A DNA stretch of 64,000 bases, taken from contig NZ_CAJGBN010000034.1 of the NCBI RefSeq assembly GCF_904426505.1, positions 62,001 through 126,000 of the forward strand. The letters are read 5' to 3'. Both the position numbers and the translations under genes were made by a program. This document shows positions 1 through 11,119 of this stretch, piece by piece; the first letter of the stretch is position 1; every line of letters begins with the position of its first letter. The notes beneath the pieces are model-generated. The model saw only the letters and a list, made by a program, of their open reading frames with translations. It did not search any database and was not told the DNA's origin. The stretch comes from Rubrivivax sp. A210. GTDB lineage: Bacteria > Pseudomonadota > Gammaproteobacteria > Burkholderiales > Burkholderiaceae_C.

Positions 1-619
1 GGACGATGGCGCCTTCGGTCAGCGTCTCAAGCAGCTTGGCGCGTTCCTCGCCCATCGAAGCCTCGACGACGGCGCGGCGCGACAACACGACGTTGTTGCG
101 CTTGCGGTCGAGCTTGATGACCTTGAACTCCATCGTCTTGCCCTCGAAGGGCGTCATGTCCTTCACCGGGCGCGTGTCGAGCAGACTGCCGGGCAGGAAG
201 GCGCGGATGCCGTTGACCAGCACCGTGAGGCCGCCCTTGACCTTGCCGCTGACGGTGCCGGTGACGAATTCGCCCGACTCCAGCGCGTTTTCGAGGCTCA
301 TCCACGAGGCCAGGCGCTTGGCCTTGTCGCGGCTCAGGATGGTATCGCCGTAGCCGTTTTCGACGGCGTCGATGGCGACCGAGACGAAATCGCCGACCTG
401 GACTTCGAGCTCGCCCTGGTCGTTCTTGAATTCCTCGATCGCGACGTAGCTTTCGCTCTTCAGGCCGGCGTTGACGACGACGTGGTTGAAGTCGATGCGC
501 ACGACCTCGGCGGAGATGACCTCGCCGACGCGCATGTCGTTCTGCTGCAACGACTCTTCAAACAGGGCGGCAAAGGCGGACATGCCACCGGTGGCGGTGA
601 CGGTAGTAGTGACGGACAT
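1..619 (-). CDS. rpsA: 30S ribosomal protein S1, 5' part (runs off the window)
   Basis: Ribosomal protein S1 binds mRNA on the small subunit and helps initiate translation. The frame is open from the ATG at 619 to the window edge, so about 206 N-terminal residues are present and the C-terminal repeats are missing. The N-terminus contains the S1 signature [11 protein letters not shown], followed by two S1/OB repeats (roughly residues 28-95 and 113-180) with blocks such as [11 protein letters not shown] and [17 protein letters not shown]. An AGGA lies 6 nt before the start. It sits downstream of aroA-cmk on the same strand, the usual cmk-rpsA order. Identification is secure; only the end is unseen. 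Confidence 0.95.
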   Translation of the reverse strand, partial: MSVTTTVTATGGMSAFAALFEESLQQNDMRVGEVISAEVVRIDFNHVVVNAGLKSESYVAIEEFKNDQGELEVQVGDFVSVAIDAVENGYGDTILSRDKAKRLASWMSLENALESGEFVTGTVSGKVKGGLTVLVNGIRAFLPGSLLDTRPVKDMTPFEGKTMEFKVIKLDRKRNNVVLSRRAVVEASMGEERAKLLETLTEGAIV

Positions 620-710
620 GGATTTCCTGTGGGCCCGGAGGAGTTGAGAGCAGAGCCGGACGTGCTTGCGGCAGGTGCCGCGGTTTGCGGGTTGAACATC
701 CATCGCGCCT

Positions 711-724
711 GAGCCTTTCGGCTC
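711..724 (-). promoter_or_regulatory. small hairpin in the rpsA leader
   Basis: The 195-base gap between cmk and rpsA has no gene. On the minus strand it can form GAGCC-GAAA-GGCTC, a 5-bp stem closed by a GAAA tetraloop, about 90 nt upstream of the rpsA start. S1 leaders in gammaproteobacteria carry regulatory hairpins. Whether this one acts that way, or helps end the cmk transcript, is inference. Confidence 0.25.
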
Positions 725-814
725 GGGGCCTGGCGGCCACTGCGGGCCGATGTGGACTGGTGCGACGGGGCTGGGCTTCTCGCCGCGCGAGACGCCGCCC
801 GGGCCTGGAGAGGT

Positions 815-2848
815 TCAGGGCGGCGAGCCGAACGGCCCGCTCTGCTGCCACCAAGCCAGCACCTGCTGCACCGATTCTTCGATGCCCAGGGCCGAGTTGT
901 CGAGCAGCCTCGCGTCCTCGGCCGGCTTCAAGGGCGCTGTTGCCCGGGACGTGTCCCGCGCATCGCGCGCCTCAAGGTCGGCACGAAGGTCGATCATGTT
1001 AGCCGGAATTCCCTTTGCCATCAATTGCTTATGGCGTCGCGCGGCCCTCTCGGCAGCACTCGCGGTGAGAAAGACCTTGAGCGGCGCGCCGGGGAAGATG
1101 ACGGTGCCCATGTCGCGCCCGTCGGCCACCAGGCCGGGGGCGCGGCGGAAGGCCAGCTGCAGCGCGTGCAAGGCCTGGCGCACGGCCGGCAGCGAGGCCA
1201 CGCGCGAGGCCAGCGCGCCGGTGGCTTCCAGGCGCAGATCGTCGGTCACCTCGCGCCCGCGCAGCCAGACGCGGCCGGCCTCGCTGCCCTGGCCGAAGCG
1301 CAGTTCCAGCGCTGCGGCCAGGCGGGCCACTGCAGCCTCGTCGTCGGGGGCGACACCGTCCCACTGCGCCGCCAGGCCGGTGGCGCGGTAGAGCGCGCCC
1401 GAGTCCAGCAACTGCCAGCCCAGCGCCGCCGCCAGCGCCGCCGCCAGCGTGCCCTTGCCCGAGGCCGTGGGGCCGTCGACCGTGATCACCGGAACCGCGC
1501 CGTCGGCCGCGCCGACGAGGCCGAAGAAGGCCTCGAAGTAGTCGGGGAAGGTCTTGGCCACGCACTTGGGGTCAAGGATGCGCACCGGGCAGTTGCCGCC
1601 CGCCAGCGGGTTGAAGGCGGCCAGCGACAGGCACATCGCCATGCGGTGGTCGTCGTAGGTGTGGATCACGCCCGGCTGCCACTGCAGCGGCGGGCTGACC
1701 TCGATGAAATCCGGCCCCTCGACGACCGCGGCGCCCACCTTGCGCAGCTCGGCGGCCATCGCCGCGATGCGGTCGGTTTCCTTGACGCGCCAGCTGGCGA
1801 TGCCGGTCAGCCGCGTCGGGCCGTCGGCGTAGAGCGCCATCACGGCCAGTGTCATCGCGGCGTCGGGAATCTGCTTGCAGTCGAGATGGATGCCGGCCAG
1901 CGGCCAGCGCCCGCGCTTCACCTCCAGCCAGCCGGGGCCGCCGTAGACCTGGGCGCCCATGGCCTGGGCGGCGTCGACGAAGCGGATGTCGCCCTGGATG
2001 GAGTCGAGACCCACGCCCTCGATCCTCACCACGTCATCGCCCTGGGCCGCGAGGGCGCCGAGGGCGACGAAGTAGGAGGCCGACGAGGCATCACCCTCGA
2101 CGTGGATGGCGCCCGGCGACGCATAGCGGCTGCCCCGCGGGATGGTGAAGCGTTGCCAGCCCTCGCGCCGCACGGCGATGCCGAAGCGTGCCAGCAGGTT
2201 GAGCGTGATCTCGATATAGGGCGTGGAAATCAGCTCGCCATCGACCTCGATCACGATGTCGCGCTCGTCGGCCACCAGCGGCAGGGCCAGAAGCAGTGCG
2301 GTGAGGAACTGGCTCGAGACATCGCCGCGCACGCGGATGGGCAACTCGGTGGCCAGGCGCCCGCCGGCCTGGCCGGAAAGGCGCAGCGGCGGGTAGCCCG
2401 GATTGCCGAGATCGTCAACCGTGCAGCCCAGCGGGCGCAGCGCGGCTACGAGATCGCCGATGGGGCGCTCGTGCATGCGCGGCACGCCGGAAAGCTCGAA
2501 GCGCCCGCCCTGGGTGGCGGCCAGCACTGCCAGCGCCGCCGCCAGCGGCCGCATCGCGGTGCCGGCATTGCCCAGGAAGAGCCGCGCCTCATGCACCGCC
2601 AGGCGCCCGCCCAGGCCGGTGACGCGCAGCACCGCGCCGTCGCGCTCCAGCGTGCAGCCCAGGGCGCGCAGCGCGTCCAGCATGACGCGGGTGTCGTCGC
2701 TGGCGAGCAAGTCGTGGACCGCCGTGGTACCGGCGGCCAGGCCGGCCAGCAACAACACACGGTTGGAGATGCTCTTGGAGCCCGGCAGCCGCACCGTGCC
2801 GGCGGCGCTGTTCAGGGGCGGAAGGTCGAGATGGGGGAGGTCGTACAT
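815..2848 (-). CDS. aroA-cmk: fused EPSP synthase / cytidylate kinase (AroA-Cmk)
   Basis: A 677-residue two-enzyme protein. Residues 1 to about 450 are 5-enolpyruvylshikimate-3-phosphate synthase, which joins PEP to shikimate-3-phosphate: GSKSISNR (K25, S26, R30), [26 protein letters not shown] with the catalytic Asp, and VKETDRI are all present. The rest is CMP kinase with P-loop GPTASGKGT (about 459-467), DSGALYRA and [10 protein letters not shown]. No stop or start separates them, and each half has normal length, so both activities should be intact. It lies 43 nt after tyrA on the same strand and precedes rpsA. The fusion replaces the separate adjacent aroA and cmk genes of most bacteria; such fusions are known in Burkholderiales. 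Confidence 0.95.
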   Translation of the reverse strand: MYDLPHLDLPPLNSAAGTVRLPGSKSISNRVLLLAGLAAGTTAVHDLLASDDTRVMLDALRALGCTLERDGAVLRVTGLGGRLAVHEARLFLGNAGTAMRPLAAALAVLAATQGGRFELSGVPRMHERPIGDLVAALRPLGCTVDDLGNPGYPPLRLSGQAGGRLATELPIRVRGDVSSQFLTALLLALPLVADERDIVIEVDGELISTPYIEITLNLLARFGIAVRREGWQRFTIPRGSRYASPGAIHVEGDASSASYFVALGALAAQGDDVVRIEGVGLDSIQGDIRFVDAAQAMGAQVYGGPGWLEVKRGRWPLAGIHLDCKQIPDAAMTLAVMALYADGPTRLTGIASWRVKETDRIAAMAAELRKVGAAVVEGPDFIEVSPPLQWQPGVIHTYDDHRMAMCLSLAAFNPLAGGNCPVRILDPKCVAKTFPDYFEAFFGLVGAADGAVPVITVDGPTASGKGTLAAALAAALGWQLLDSGALYRATGLAAQWDGVAPDDEAAVARLAAALELRFGQGSEAGRVWLRGREVTDDLRLEATGALASRVASLPAVRQALHALQLAFRRAPGLVADGRDMGTVIFPGAPLKVFLTASAAERAARRHKQLMAKGIPANMIDLRADLEARDARDTSRATAPLKPAEDARLLDNSALGIEESVQQVLAWWQQSGPFGSPP

Positions 2849-2891
2849 GCGGGTGAGCCGGGGAAGGGCGGGCGGTGGGCCGCCGGCCCGG

Positions 2892-3788
2892 TCAGGCCTT
2901 GCCGACCGAAGTGCCGGCGGGGCGCGGCGCGCTCATCTGCCAGTTTGCGCGGCCTTCAGCGGGGGTGCGGATCAGGCCTTCGAGCGCGTCGGCATTGCCT
3001 TCGCGGATGACGTGCTCCAGCGCATCGAGCGCCTGGCGGAAACGCGTCGACTGCTTGAGCAGCTCTTCGCGGTTGGCGACCAGGATGTCGCGCCAGGTCT
3101 CGGGATTGCTGGCAGCGATGCGCGTGAAGTCGCGGAAGCCGGGGCCGGCGAGCGAGAGGAAGTCGCGCCCGGCGGGCTGGTTGACGACCGAGCTGAAATA
3201 GGCAAAGGCCAGCAGATGCGGCAGGTGGCTCACGGCGGCGAAGGCGGCGTCGTGGTTCTCGGGCGTCATCTTGAGCACCTGCGAGCCTATGGCCGACCAG
3301 ACATCGGTGGCCTTCTGCACCAGTTCGGGCAGGGTCTGCGCGAGCGGCGTGATGATGACCTGGCGGTTGGCATAGAGCGAGGCGTCGGCGTTCTGAATGC
3401 CCGAGACCTCCTTGCCGGCGATGGGGTGGGCGGGCACGAAGGAGCTGATGCGCTCGCGCAGCACGCGGCGGGCGGCGTCGACGACATCGCGCTTGGTGCT
3501 GCCGACGTCCATCACCAGCACGCCCGGCTCCACGAGGTGGCGGATGGCCTTGAGCGTGGTCTCGGTGGCCGCCACCGGCACGGCGAGGAGCACGATGTCC
3601 GAGCCCGACACGGCCAGCAGCGCCGATTCGGCGATGACGTCGATGACGCCCAGTTTCTTGGCGCGCTCGGTGGTCGAGGGCGACTTGCTGTAGCCGACGA
3701 CGCGCTTGACGAGGCCGGCACGCTTGAGCGCGAGGGCGAAGCTGCCGCCCATGAGGCCGCAGCCGATGACGCCGAGTTGGGTGAACAT
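2892..3788 (-). CDS. tyrA: prephenate dehydrogenase
   Basis: Oxidatively decarboxylates prephenate to 4-hydroxyphenylpyruvate in tyrosine synthesis. The 298 residues begin with a Rossmann dinucleotide motif [12 protein letters not shown] (GxGxxG at residues 9-14). They continue with [10 protein letters not shown], holding the substrate-binding His, and SHLPHLLAF in the helical dimer domain. There is no chorismate mutase domain and no ACT domain, as is normal for the stand-alone beta-proteobacterial type. It lies 15 nt after pheA and 43 nt before aroA-cmk, in an aromatic amino acid run. NAD versus NADP use cannot be told from sequence alone. Confidence 0.93.
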   Translation of the reverse strand: MFTQLGVIGCGLMGGSFALALKRAGLVKRVVGYSKSPSTTERAKKLGVIDVIAESALLAVSGSDIVLLAVPVAATETTLKAIRHLVEPGVLVMDVGSTKRDVVDAARRVLRERISSFVPAHPIAGKEVSGIQNADASLYANRQVIITPLAQTLPELVQKATDVWSAIGSQVLKMTPENHDAAFAAVSHLPHLLAFAYFSSVVNQPAGRDFLSLAGPGFRDFTRIAASNPETWRDILVANREELLKQSTRFRQALDALEHVIREGNADALEGLIRTPAEGRANWQMSAPRPAGTSVGKA

Positions 3789-3803
3789 GTTCGTCGGGCC
3801 GGC

Positions 3804-4910
3804 TCAGTGCACGTCGATGGGGTAGGTGCCCAGGATCTTGAAGAAGGCGCAGGCGTCGTGCAGTTCGCGCAGGGCCGTGGCGACGCGCGGCTCGTCGGGG
3901 TGGCCCTGGATGTCGATGTAGAAGAAGTACTCCCACTGGCCCGAGCGCGCCGGGCGGCTCTCGATGCGCGTCATCGAGACGCCGTGGTTCTTCAGCGGCG
4001 TGAGCAGGTCGTGCATCGCGCCGGGCCGGTTGGGAACCGAGACCACCAGGCTGGTGCAGTCGTGGCCCGAGGGCTTGGGCGCGGGGTGGCTCCCGCGATC
4101 GGCCACGACGGCGAAGCGGGTGCGGTTGTTGGGTTCGTCCTGGATCGCCGGCTCCACCACATGCAGGCCGAACTCGCTGCCGGCGCGCTCGCTGGCGATG
4201 GCGGCCAGCGATGGATCGAGGCCCGCCAGGCGCGCGCCCTCGGCATTGCTGGCCACCGGGCGCCGCTCGACATCAGGCAGGTGGGTGTTGAGCCAGCCCT
4301 GGCATTGCGCCAGCGCCTGCGGATGGGCGCACACGGCCTTGATGCCGGCCGGCGTGTTGTCCTTGCGCAGCAGGTTGTGGCGCACCAGCAGGCTGGTCTC
4401 GCCGATGATGAACAGCGGCGTGGTGAGGAAGATGTCCAGCGAGCGGCCGATCATGCCTTCGGTGGAGTTCTCCACCGGCACGACGCCGAAATCGGCCGCG
4501 CCGGCGGTGGTGGTGCGGAAGACCTCGTCGATGCTGGAGCAGGGCAGCTTGACGATGGAGGCACCGAAGTAGCCCAGCGCCGCCAGTTCGCTGAAGGTGC
4601 CGGCCGGGCCCAGGTAGGCCACGCGCGTCGGCGTCTCCAGCGCGCGGCAGGCCGACATGATCTCGCGCCAGATCGGTGCCACGCTGGCGGTGGCCAGCGG
4701 GCCCTGGTTGACGGCCTTGAGGCCGTCGATCACCTGGGCCTCGCGCTCGGGGCGGAAGACCACTGAGCCCTGGTGCTTCTTGATCTCGCCCACCGTCAGC
4801 GCCAGGGTGGCGCGGCGGTTGAGCAATTCCAGCATCTCGCGGTCGACCGCGTCGATGCGCTGGCGCAGGGCCAGCAGTTCGGGGTCGACGGTCGGGTCGG
4901 ACGAACTCAT
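3804..4910 (-). CDS. pheA: chorismate mutase / prephenate dehydratase (P-protein)
   Basis: Bifunctional enzyme converting chorismate to prephenate and then to phenylpyruvate for phenylalanine synthesis. In 368 residues it carries an AroQ chorismate mutase (about 1-95, LRQRIDAVDREMLELLNRR and the downstream FRPEREAQV), a prephenate dehydratase domain (about 100-285, VAYLGPAGTFSE and the catalytic NRTRF motif) and a C-terminal ACT domain (NRPGAMHDLL and IESRP, the Phe-binding GAL/ESRP-type motifs). Feedback inhibition by phenylalanine is therefore expected. It is the second gene after gyrA in this block, with the DUF2059 gene between them. Confidence 0.95.
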   Translation of the reverse strand: MSSSDPTVDPELLALRQRIDAVDREMLELLNRRATLALTVGEIKKHQGSVVFRPEREAQVIDGLKAVNQGPLATASVAPIWREIMSACRALETPTRVAYLGPAGTFSELAALGYFGASIVKLPCSSIDEVFRTTTAGAADFGVVPVENSTEGMIGRSLDIFLTTPLFIIGETSLLVRHNLLRKDNTPAGIKAVCAHPQALAQCQGWLNTHLPDVERRPVASNAEGARLAGLDPSLAAIASERAGSEFGLHVVEPAIQDEPNNRTRFAVVADRGSHPAPKPSGHDCTSLVVSVPNRPGAMHDLLTPLKNHGVSMTRIESRPARSGQWEYFFYIDIQGHPDEPRVATALRELHDACAFFKILGTYPIDVH

Positions 4911-4934
4911 CGCCAGCGGGCCGCGATTGCCTGC

Positions 4935-5504
4935 TTACTTCTTGGCAGCCGATGCGCCCGCGGCCGGCGGCGCAATGCCCAGGCGCTTGCCCACGGTCTG
5001 CTCGAGCGCGCGCATCTTGGCCTCCACCGGTGCGCGCACTTCGGCGCCCAGCTTTTCGCCCAGGGCGCGTTGCATGTCGCCGCCCATCTGCTGGTACTTG
5101 CGGTTCACGGGCGACTCGAGCAGCGCGATGACCTGCTTGAGCTCATCTTCGGTGAAGCGCTCTTCCAGCAGCGGGCCGATGGCGCCCGGCGCCAGCCGGG
5201 TGGCCGCAGCCTTCACCAGCGGCGTGGCTTCTTCGGCGTACTTGCGCACGTCGGCCTCGATGTCCCGCGCCAGCGCCTCGCGCTTGTCGGCCGGCACGCG
5301 CTGCAGGGCCTGTCCGGCCTGCGCCAGCATCTGGCGCGCGGGCTGCTCGGCGATCTGGGTGGCCATCGCGTCGATGCCGGGTTGCTGCAGTTGCAGCACC
5401 TTGGCCACGAGGGCCTTCTTGGCGGCGCTGGTGGCGGGGGCGGTCTGCGCCGAGGCCAGCGTAGCAAACGCCAGCAGCGTCGCCAGGGCGGCGGTCTTGA
5501 TCAT
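4935..5504 (-). CDS. DUF2059 periplasmic protein
   Basis: Secreted protein of unknown function. It has a clear Sec signal peptide (MIKTAALATLLAFATLASAQ) and a helical C-terminal DUF2059 region with RFTEDELKQVIALLESPVNRKY. The frame also allows an ATG 12 nt upstream that overlaps the gyrA stop as ATGA. I prefer the ATG at 5504 because AGGAAA lies 5 nt before it and the signal peptide then starts correctly, giving 189 residues. It sits between gyrA and pheA, where many Burkholderiales carry serC. Family membership is from recognised sequence; the role is unknown. Confidence 0.8.
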   Translation of the reverse strand: MIKTAALATLLAFATLASAQTAPATSAAKKALVAKVLQLQQPGIDAMATQIAEQPARQMLAQAGQALQRVPADKREALARDIEADVRKYAEEATPLVKAAATRLAPGAIGPLLEERFTEDELKQVIALLESPVNRKYQQMGGDMQRALGEKLGAEVRAPVEAKMRALEQTVGKRLGIAPPAAGASAAKK

Positions 5505-5512
5505 CGGTTTCC

Positions 5513-8137
<2,625 letters not shown>

Positions 8138-8194
8138 GCGGATGGGCTGGGTAGGCGGGCTGTGGGCGGTCGAAGATGCCGCACGAAACCGCGC

Positions 8195-8200
8195 ATTCTA
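8195..8200 (-). promoter_or_regulatory. candidate gyrA -10 box
   Basis: On the minus strand TAGAAT occurs about 57 nt upstream of the gyrA ATG, a five-of-six match to TATAAT in otherwise GC-rich sequence. I see no convincing -35 hexamer at 16-18 nt, so this is only a candidate. Confidence 0.3.
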
Positions 8201-8305
8201 CGGGCCGAGCCATGTCGCGGCAGCGCAACAGCGGCACAGGGCTGCCTAAGCGCAGGGCCCAAAATGCAGGCCAATCGGCGCCCTATGGCACAATCGTCCG
8301 ACGAT

Positions 8306-8334
8306 GGCAAATGCCGCGAAGGCGAGCATTTGCC
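8306..8334. promoter_or_regulatory. perfect 9-bp inverted repeat between gyrA and ompA
   Basis: GGCAAATGC (8306-8314) and GCATTTGCC (8326-8334) form a perfect inverted repeat around an 11-nt spacer. It lies in the 276-base divergent gyrA/ompA gap, about 80 nt before the ompA start. No U-tract follows, so it looks more like an operator or an ompA leader hairpin than a terminator. GATACAT, a possible -10, lies just downstream. The rest of the gap holds the divergent promoters and no gene. Confidence 0.5.
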
Positions 8335-8413
8335 CTCTTGATACATCGAGTTTCCCGCTTGTCGTTTTGGACGTTTCGCAGGCTCGTCTGCGGCTTTCCT
8401 CGAGAGGAGAATC

Positions 8414-9133
8414 ATGAAGAAATTGAACAAGGTGGCGATGCTCTTCGCAGCATCCGCCGCCCTTGCCGCCCCGATCGCCGCGTTCGCGCAGGCTGGCTCG
8501 GTGGACAATTGGCGCGCCACCGATGGCACCGTCTGGAAGAACGGCACCAACGAATTGTGCTGGCGTGATGCCGGCTGGACCCCGGCGACCGCGGCTCCTG
8601 ATTGCGACGGCGCCATCAAGCCCGCACCAGCTCCCGCGCCGGCTGCGGCCCCGGCCGCCCCGCGCGCTGCCCCGCCGGCTCCGGCCCCCGCCCCCGCCCC
8701 CGCCCCGGCTCCTGTCGTTGTCCCGGCCCCGGTCAAGCCTGCTGCTCCCCCGGCCGCACCGCCCGCCCCGGTGAGCGAGAAGGTCTCCTTCGCCGCCGAC
8801 GCCTTCTTCGACTTCGCCAAGTCCAACCTCAAGCCCGAGGCCGCCGCCAAGCTGGGCGACCTGGTCGACAAGACCAAGGGTGTCAACCTCGAAGTCATCA
8901 TCGCCGTCGGCCACACCGACTCGGTGGGCAACGACGCGCTCAACAACAAGCTTTCCATCTCGCGCGCCGAAGCCGTCAAGGGCTTCCTGGTCAGCAAGGG
9001 CATCGAGAAGAACCGCGTCTACACCGAAGGCAAGGGCTCCAAGCAGCCCGTGGCCGACAACAAGACCTCCGAAGGCCGGGCCAAGAATCGCCGCGTCGAG
9101 GTCGAGGTTGTTGGTACCCGCACCAAGAAGTGA
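8414..9133 (+). CDS. ompA: OmpA-family outer membrane protein with Pro/Ala linker
   Basis: Outer-membrane or periplasmic anchor that binds peptidoglycan. The 239 residues comprise a signal peptide (1-26, ending AAFAQA), a short N-terminal block DNWRATDGTVWKNGTNELCW with two cysteines (C49, C64), a Pro/Ala linker (about 70-120), and an OmpA C-terminal domain (about 123-235). That domain carries GHTDSVGND and the NRRVEVEV tail typical of peptidoglycan binding. There is no eight-stranded N-terminal barrel as in E. coli OmpA; this short form is usual in Burkholderiales. A strong GAGGAG RBS precedes the ATG. The linker DNA is an almost pure C/G hexamer repeat near 8684-8707. A strong terminator follows. 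Confidence 0.9.
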   Translation: MKKLNKVAMLFAASAALAAPIAAFAQAGSVDNWRATDGTVWKNGTNELCWRDAGWTPATAAPDCDGAIKPAPAPAPAAAPAAPRAAPPAPAPAPAPAPAPVVVPAPVKPAAPPAAPPAPVSEKVSFAADAFFDFAKSNLKPEAAAKLGDLVDKTKGVNLEVIIAVGHTDSVGNDALNNKLSISRAEAVKGFLVSKGIEKNRVYTEGKGSKQPVADNKTSEGRAKNRRVEVEVVGTRTKK

Positions 9134-9170
9134 TGCCGAGGGCCCTTACCGGGCCCGTCCCAGCGTCCAG

Positions 9171-9195
9171 ACCCCGCCTCGGCGGGGTTTTTTAT
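9171..9195 (+). terminator. rho-independent terminator of ompA
   Basis: ACCCCGCC-TC-GGCGGGGT forms an 8-bp GC stem with a 2-nt loop, followed directly by a run of T. This is the clearest intrinsic terminator in the window. It lies 38 nt after the ompA stop. Confidence 0.93.
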
Positions 9196-9274
9196 TGCCC
9201 TCTCGCTGCCGCCCCTGGGGGCGCGCGAGCCACGGAGCCCGCGGCGGCCTGCCGTGTGCCATTACCATCGCACC

Positions 9275-9976
9275 ATGAGCAATGTCGACGCACAGGAACT
9301 CGCCAAGTTCAGCGAACTCGCCCATCACTGGTGGGATCCGGAAAGCGAATTCCGCCCGCTGCACCAAATCAACCCGCTGCGGCTGGAATGGATAGACCAG
9401 TTGGCCAGCCTGCGCGGCAAGCAGGTGCTCGATGTCGGCTGCGGCGGCGGCATCCTGTCGGAATCGATGGCGGCACGAGCCTCTCATGTCACTGGCATCG
9501 ATCTCGCATCGCGGCCGCTGAGCGTGGCGCGGCTGCATGCGCTCGAGGGCGGGGTCGAAAACCTCGCCTACCGCGAGATCGCCACCGAGGCGCTGGCTGA
9601 AGAAAAGCCGGCGGCCTTCGATGTTGTCACCTGCATGGAGATGCTGGAGCATGTGCCCGACCCGGCGGCGGTGGTGGCGGCCTGCGCTCACCTTGTCAAG
9701 CCGGGGGGCTGGGTCTTCTTCTCCACCCTCAACCGCAGCCCAAAGTCCTTTCTCTTTGCCATCGTCGGCGCCGAGTACCTGCTGCGCCTGCTGCCGCGTG
9801 GCACCCATGAGTACGCGCGCTTCGTGCGTCCCAGTGAACTGGCGCGCTGGTGCCGCGACGCCGGTCTGGCGCTGCAGGCCAACCGCGGCATGCAGTACAA
9901 CCCGCTGACGCGGCGCTACTGGCTGTCGGGCGACACCAGCGTCAACTACCTGGTCGGCTGCCGCAAGCCCGGCTGA
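9275..9976 (+). CDS. ubiG: ubiquinone biosynthesis O-methyltransferase
   Basis: SAM-dependent methyltransferase that performs both O-methylations in ubiquinone synthesis. It is 233 residues from the ATG at 9275; a longer frame starts 21 nt upstream but lacks homology. The N-terminus [19 protein letters not shown] is the UbiG signature, followed by SAM motif [13 protein letters not shown], then [13 protein letters not shown] and [15 protein letters not shown]. Its stop overlaps the gph start as TGATG, giving the common ubiG-gph pair. Confidence 0.95.
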   Translation: MSNVDAQELAKFSELAHHWWDPESEFRPLHQINPLRLEWIDQLASLRGKQVLDVGCGGGILSESMAARASHVTGIDLASRPLSVARLHALEGGVENLAYREIATEALAEEKPAAFDVVTCMEMLEHVPDPAAVVAACAHLVKPGGWVFFSTLNRSPKSFLFAIVGAEYLLRLLPRGTHEYARFVRPSELARWCRDAGLALQANRGMQYNPLTRRYWLSGDTSVNYLVGCRKPG

Positions 9977-10638
9977 TGGCGCGTCCGCGCGCACTGCTCT
10001 TCGACCTGGACGGCACGCTGCTCGACAGCGCGCCCGATCTTGCCGGCACCGCCAACGACATGCGCGCCGCACGCGGCCAGGCGCCGCTGCCTTATGCGGC
10101 GCTGCGACCGCATGCCGGCTCGGGCGCTCGCGGCATGTTGGGCGCCGCCTTCGGCCTCGCGCCGGGGCAGACCGCCTATGAGGCGCTGCGCGACGAGTTC
10201 CATGACCGCTACGAGCAACGCATGACGCGCGAGAGCGCGCTTTTCGGCACCGTCGCCGGGCTGCTGGCCACGCTGGACGCCGCCGCCATACCCTGGGCCA
10301 TCGTCACCAACAAGGCGCTGCGCTTCGCCGCCCCGCTGGCGCAGGCCCTGCCGCCGCTGGCGCGCGCCGCAGCCCTGGTGGCGGGAGACAGCACACCCCA
10401 TACCAAACCTCACCCAGCGCCCTTGCTCGAGGCCGCGCGCCGCCTGGGCCTGGTAGCGGCCGACTGCGTCTACATCGGCGACGACGAGCGCGACATGCTG
10501 GCAGCTCGCGCCGCCGCCATGGGCGCCTGGGCCGCCGCCTGGGGCTACCTGGGTCCGGGGCAAGAGGCCGCCGACTGGGGCGCCGATTTCGTGCTGGCTG
10601 AGCCCAATGAGATCTTGAAACGCCTCGAACTGGCCTAA
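9976..10638 (+). CDS. gph: phosphoglycolate phosphatase (HAD family)
   Basis: HAD hydrolase that removes 2-phosphoglycolate. It is 220 residues beginning [18 protein letters not shown], with the nucleophile and acid/base Asp in DLDGT (motif I), IVTNK (motif II), a downstream lysine in HTKPHPAPL (motif III) and GDDERDMLAA (motif IV). The substrate is inferred from the family and from coupling to ubiG (TGATG overlap). Several HAD phosphatases look alike, so specificity is not proven. It ends 12 nt before the tmRNA. Confidence 0.87.
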   Translation: MARPRALLFDLDGTLLDSAPDLAGTANDMRAARGQAPLPYAALRPHAGSGARGMLGAAFGLAPGQTAYEALRDEFHDRYEQRMTRESALFGTVAGLLATLDAAAIPWAIVTNKALRFAAPLAQALPPLARAAALVAGDSTPHTKPHPAPLLEAARRLGLVAADCVYIGDDERDMLAARAAAMGAWAAAWGYLGPGQEAADWGADFVLAEPNEILKRLELA

Positions 10639-10650
10639 ACTCCAAGGTCT

Positions 10651-11024
10651 GGGTCCGACCTGGCTTCGACGTGGGTGCGGAGTCGGCGCGGGGCATGCCG
10701 AGCACCAGTACGCTCGTAAATCCACTGGAAACAAAGTAACTGCGAACGATACTTCGTACGCCCTCGCCGCTTAAAACCGGTGAGCCTCGCAACAGTTGGC
10801 CGATGGGCTGGGTCTGAAGTCGCAAGACGGCAGGCTGCGAGGTCATACACATTGGCTCGTCCCGCAGCGCGTCATTCGTTGCGGGCCTAAAACCAAGTGA
10901 CTCGGGGAACCGGTAGCGTGCTGCTGCGCGATCGGGGCCCTCAAACTCAAATCAGACAGCTACGCATGTAGAACCGTCCGGCGATGGCTTGCGGACGGGG
11001 GTTCGATTCCCCCCGGATCCACCA
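10651..11024 (+). ncRNA. ssrA: tmRNA (transfer-messenger RNA)
   Basis: One-piece tmRNA of 374 nt that rescues stalled ribosomes with SmpB. The 5' end GGGTCCG pairs with CGGATCC at the 3' end to form the acceptor stem, followed by encoded ACCA. The 3' half holds a TTCGATT T-loop with a GC stem. The tag reading frame at 10742-10774 encodes ANDTSYALAA followed by TAA, with the usual ALAA degradation end. The remainder can form pseudoknot stems. It is in the canonical orientation, just after gph. Confidence 0.97.
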
Positions 11025-11033
11025 TCTAGCGAC

Positions 11034-11070
11034 GCCTCGACCGCCGACCGTGGTCGGGGCGTTCTTCTTT
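11034..11070 (+). terminator. terminator of ssrA
   Basis: GCCTCGACC (11034-11042) pairs with GGTCGGGGC (11052-11060) apart from one G-U wobble, followed by GTTCTTCTTT. It lies 10 nt after the tmRNA CCA end, so it probably ends ssrA. Confidence 0.75.
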
Positions 11071-11119
11071 GTGCGACCCTCCAACGCGCTGCGCCGATCA
11101 GCGCAGCCAACTACCGACC

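Noticed and set aside
752-3010. A 752-codon plus-strand frame across aroA-cmk, with similar giant antisense frames at 5516-8341 and 28442-31429
   Set aside because: They mirror high-GC third-position bias of real genes on the other strand. Their translations are rich in Arg, His, Gly and Ala with no domain, and the opposite frames encode clear enzymes.
8684-8707. Short C-rich repeats in ompA as a mobile or CRISPR-like repeat
   Set aside because: The hexamers encode the Pro-Ala linker in frame; there are no spacers and no conserved repeat unit outside the gene.
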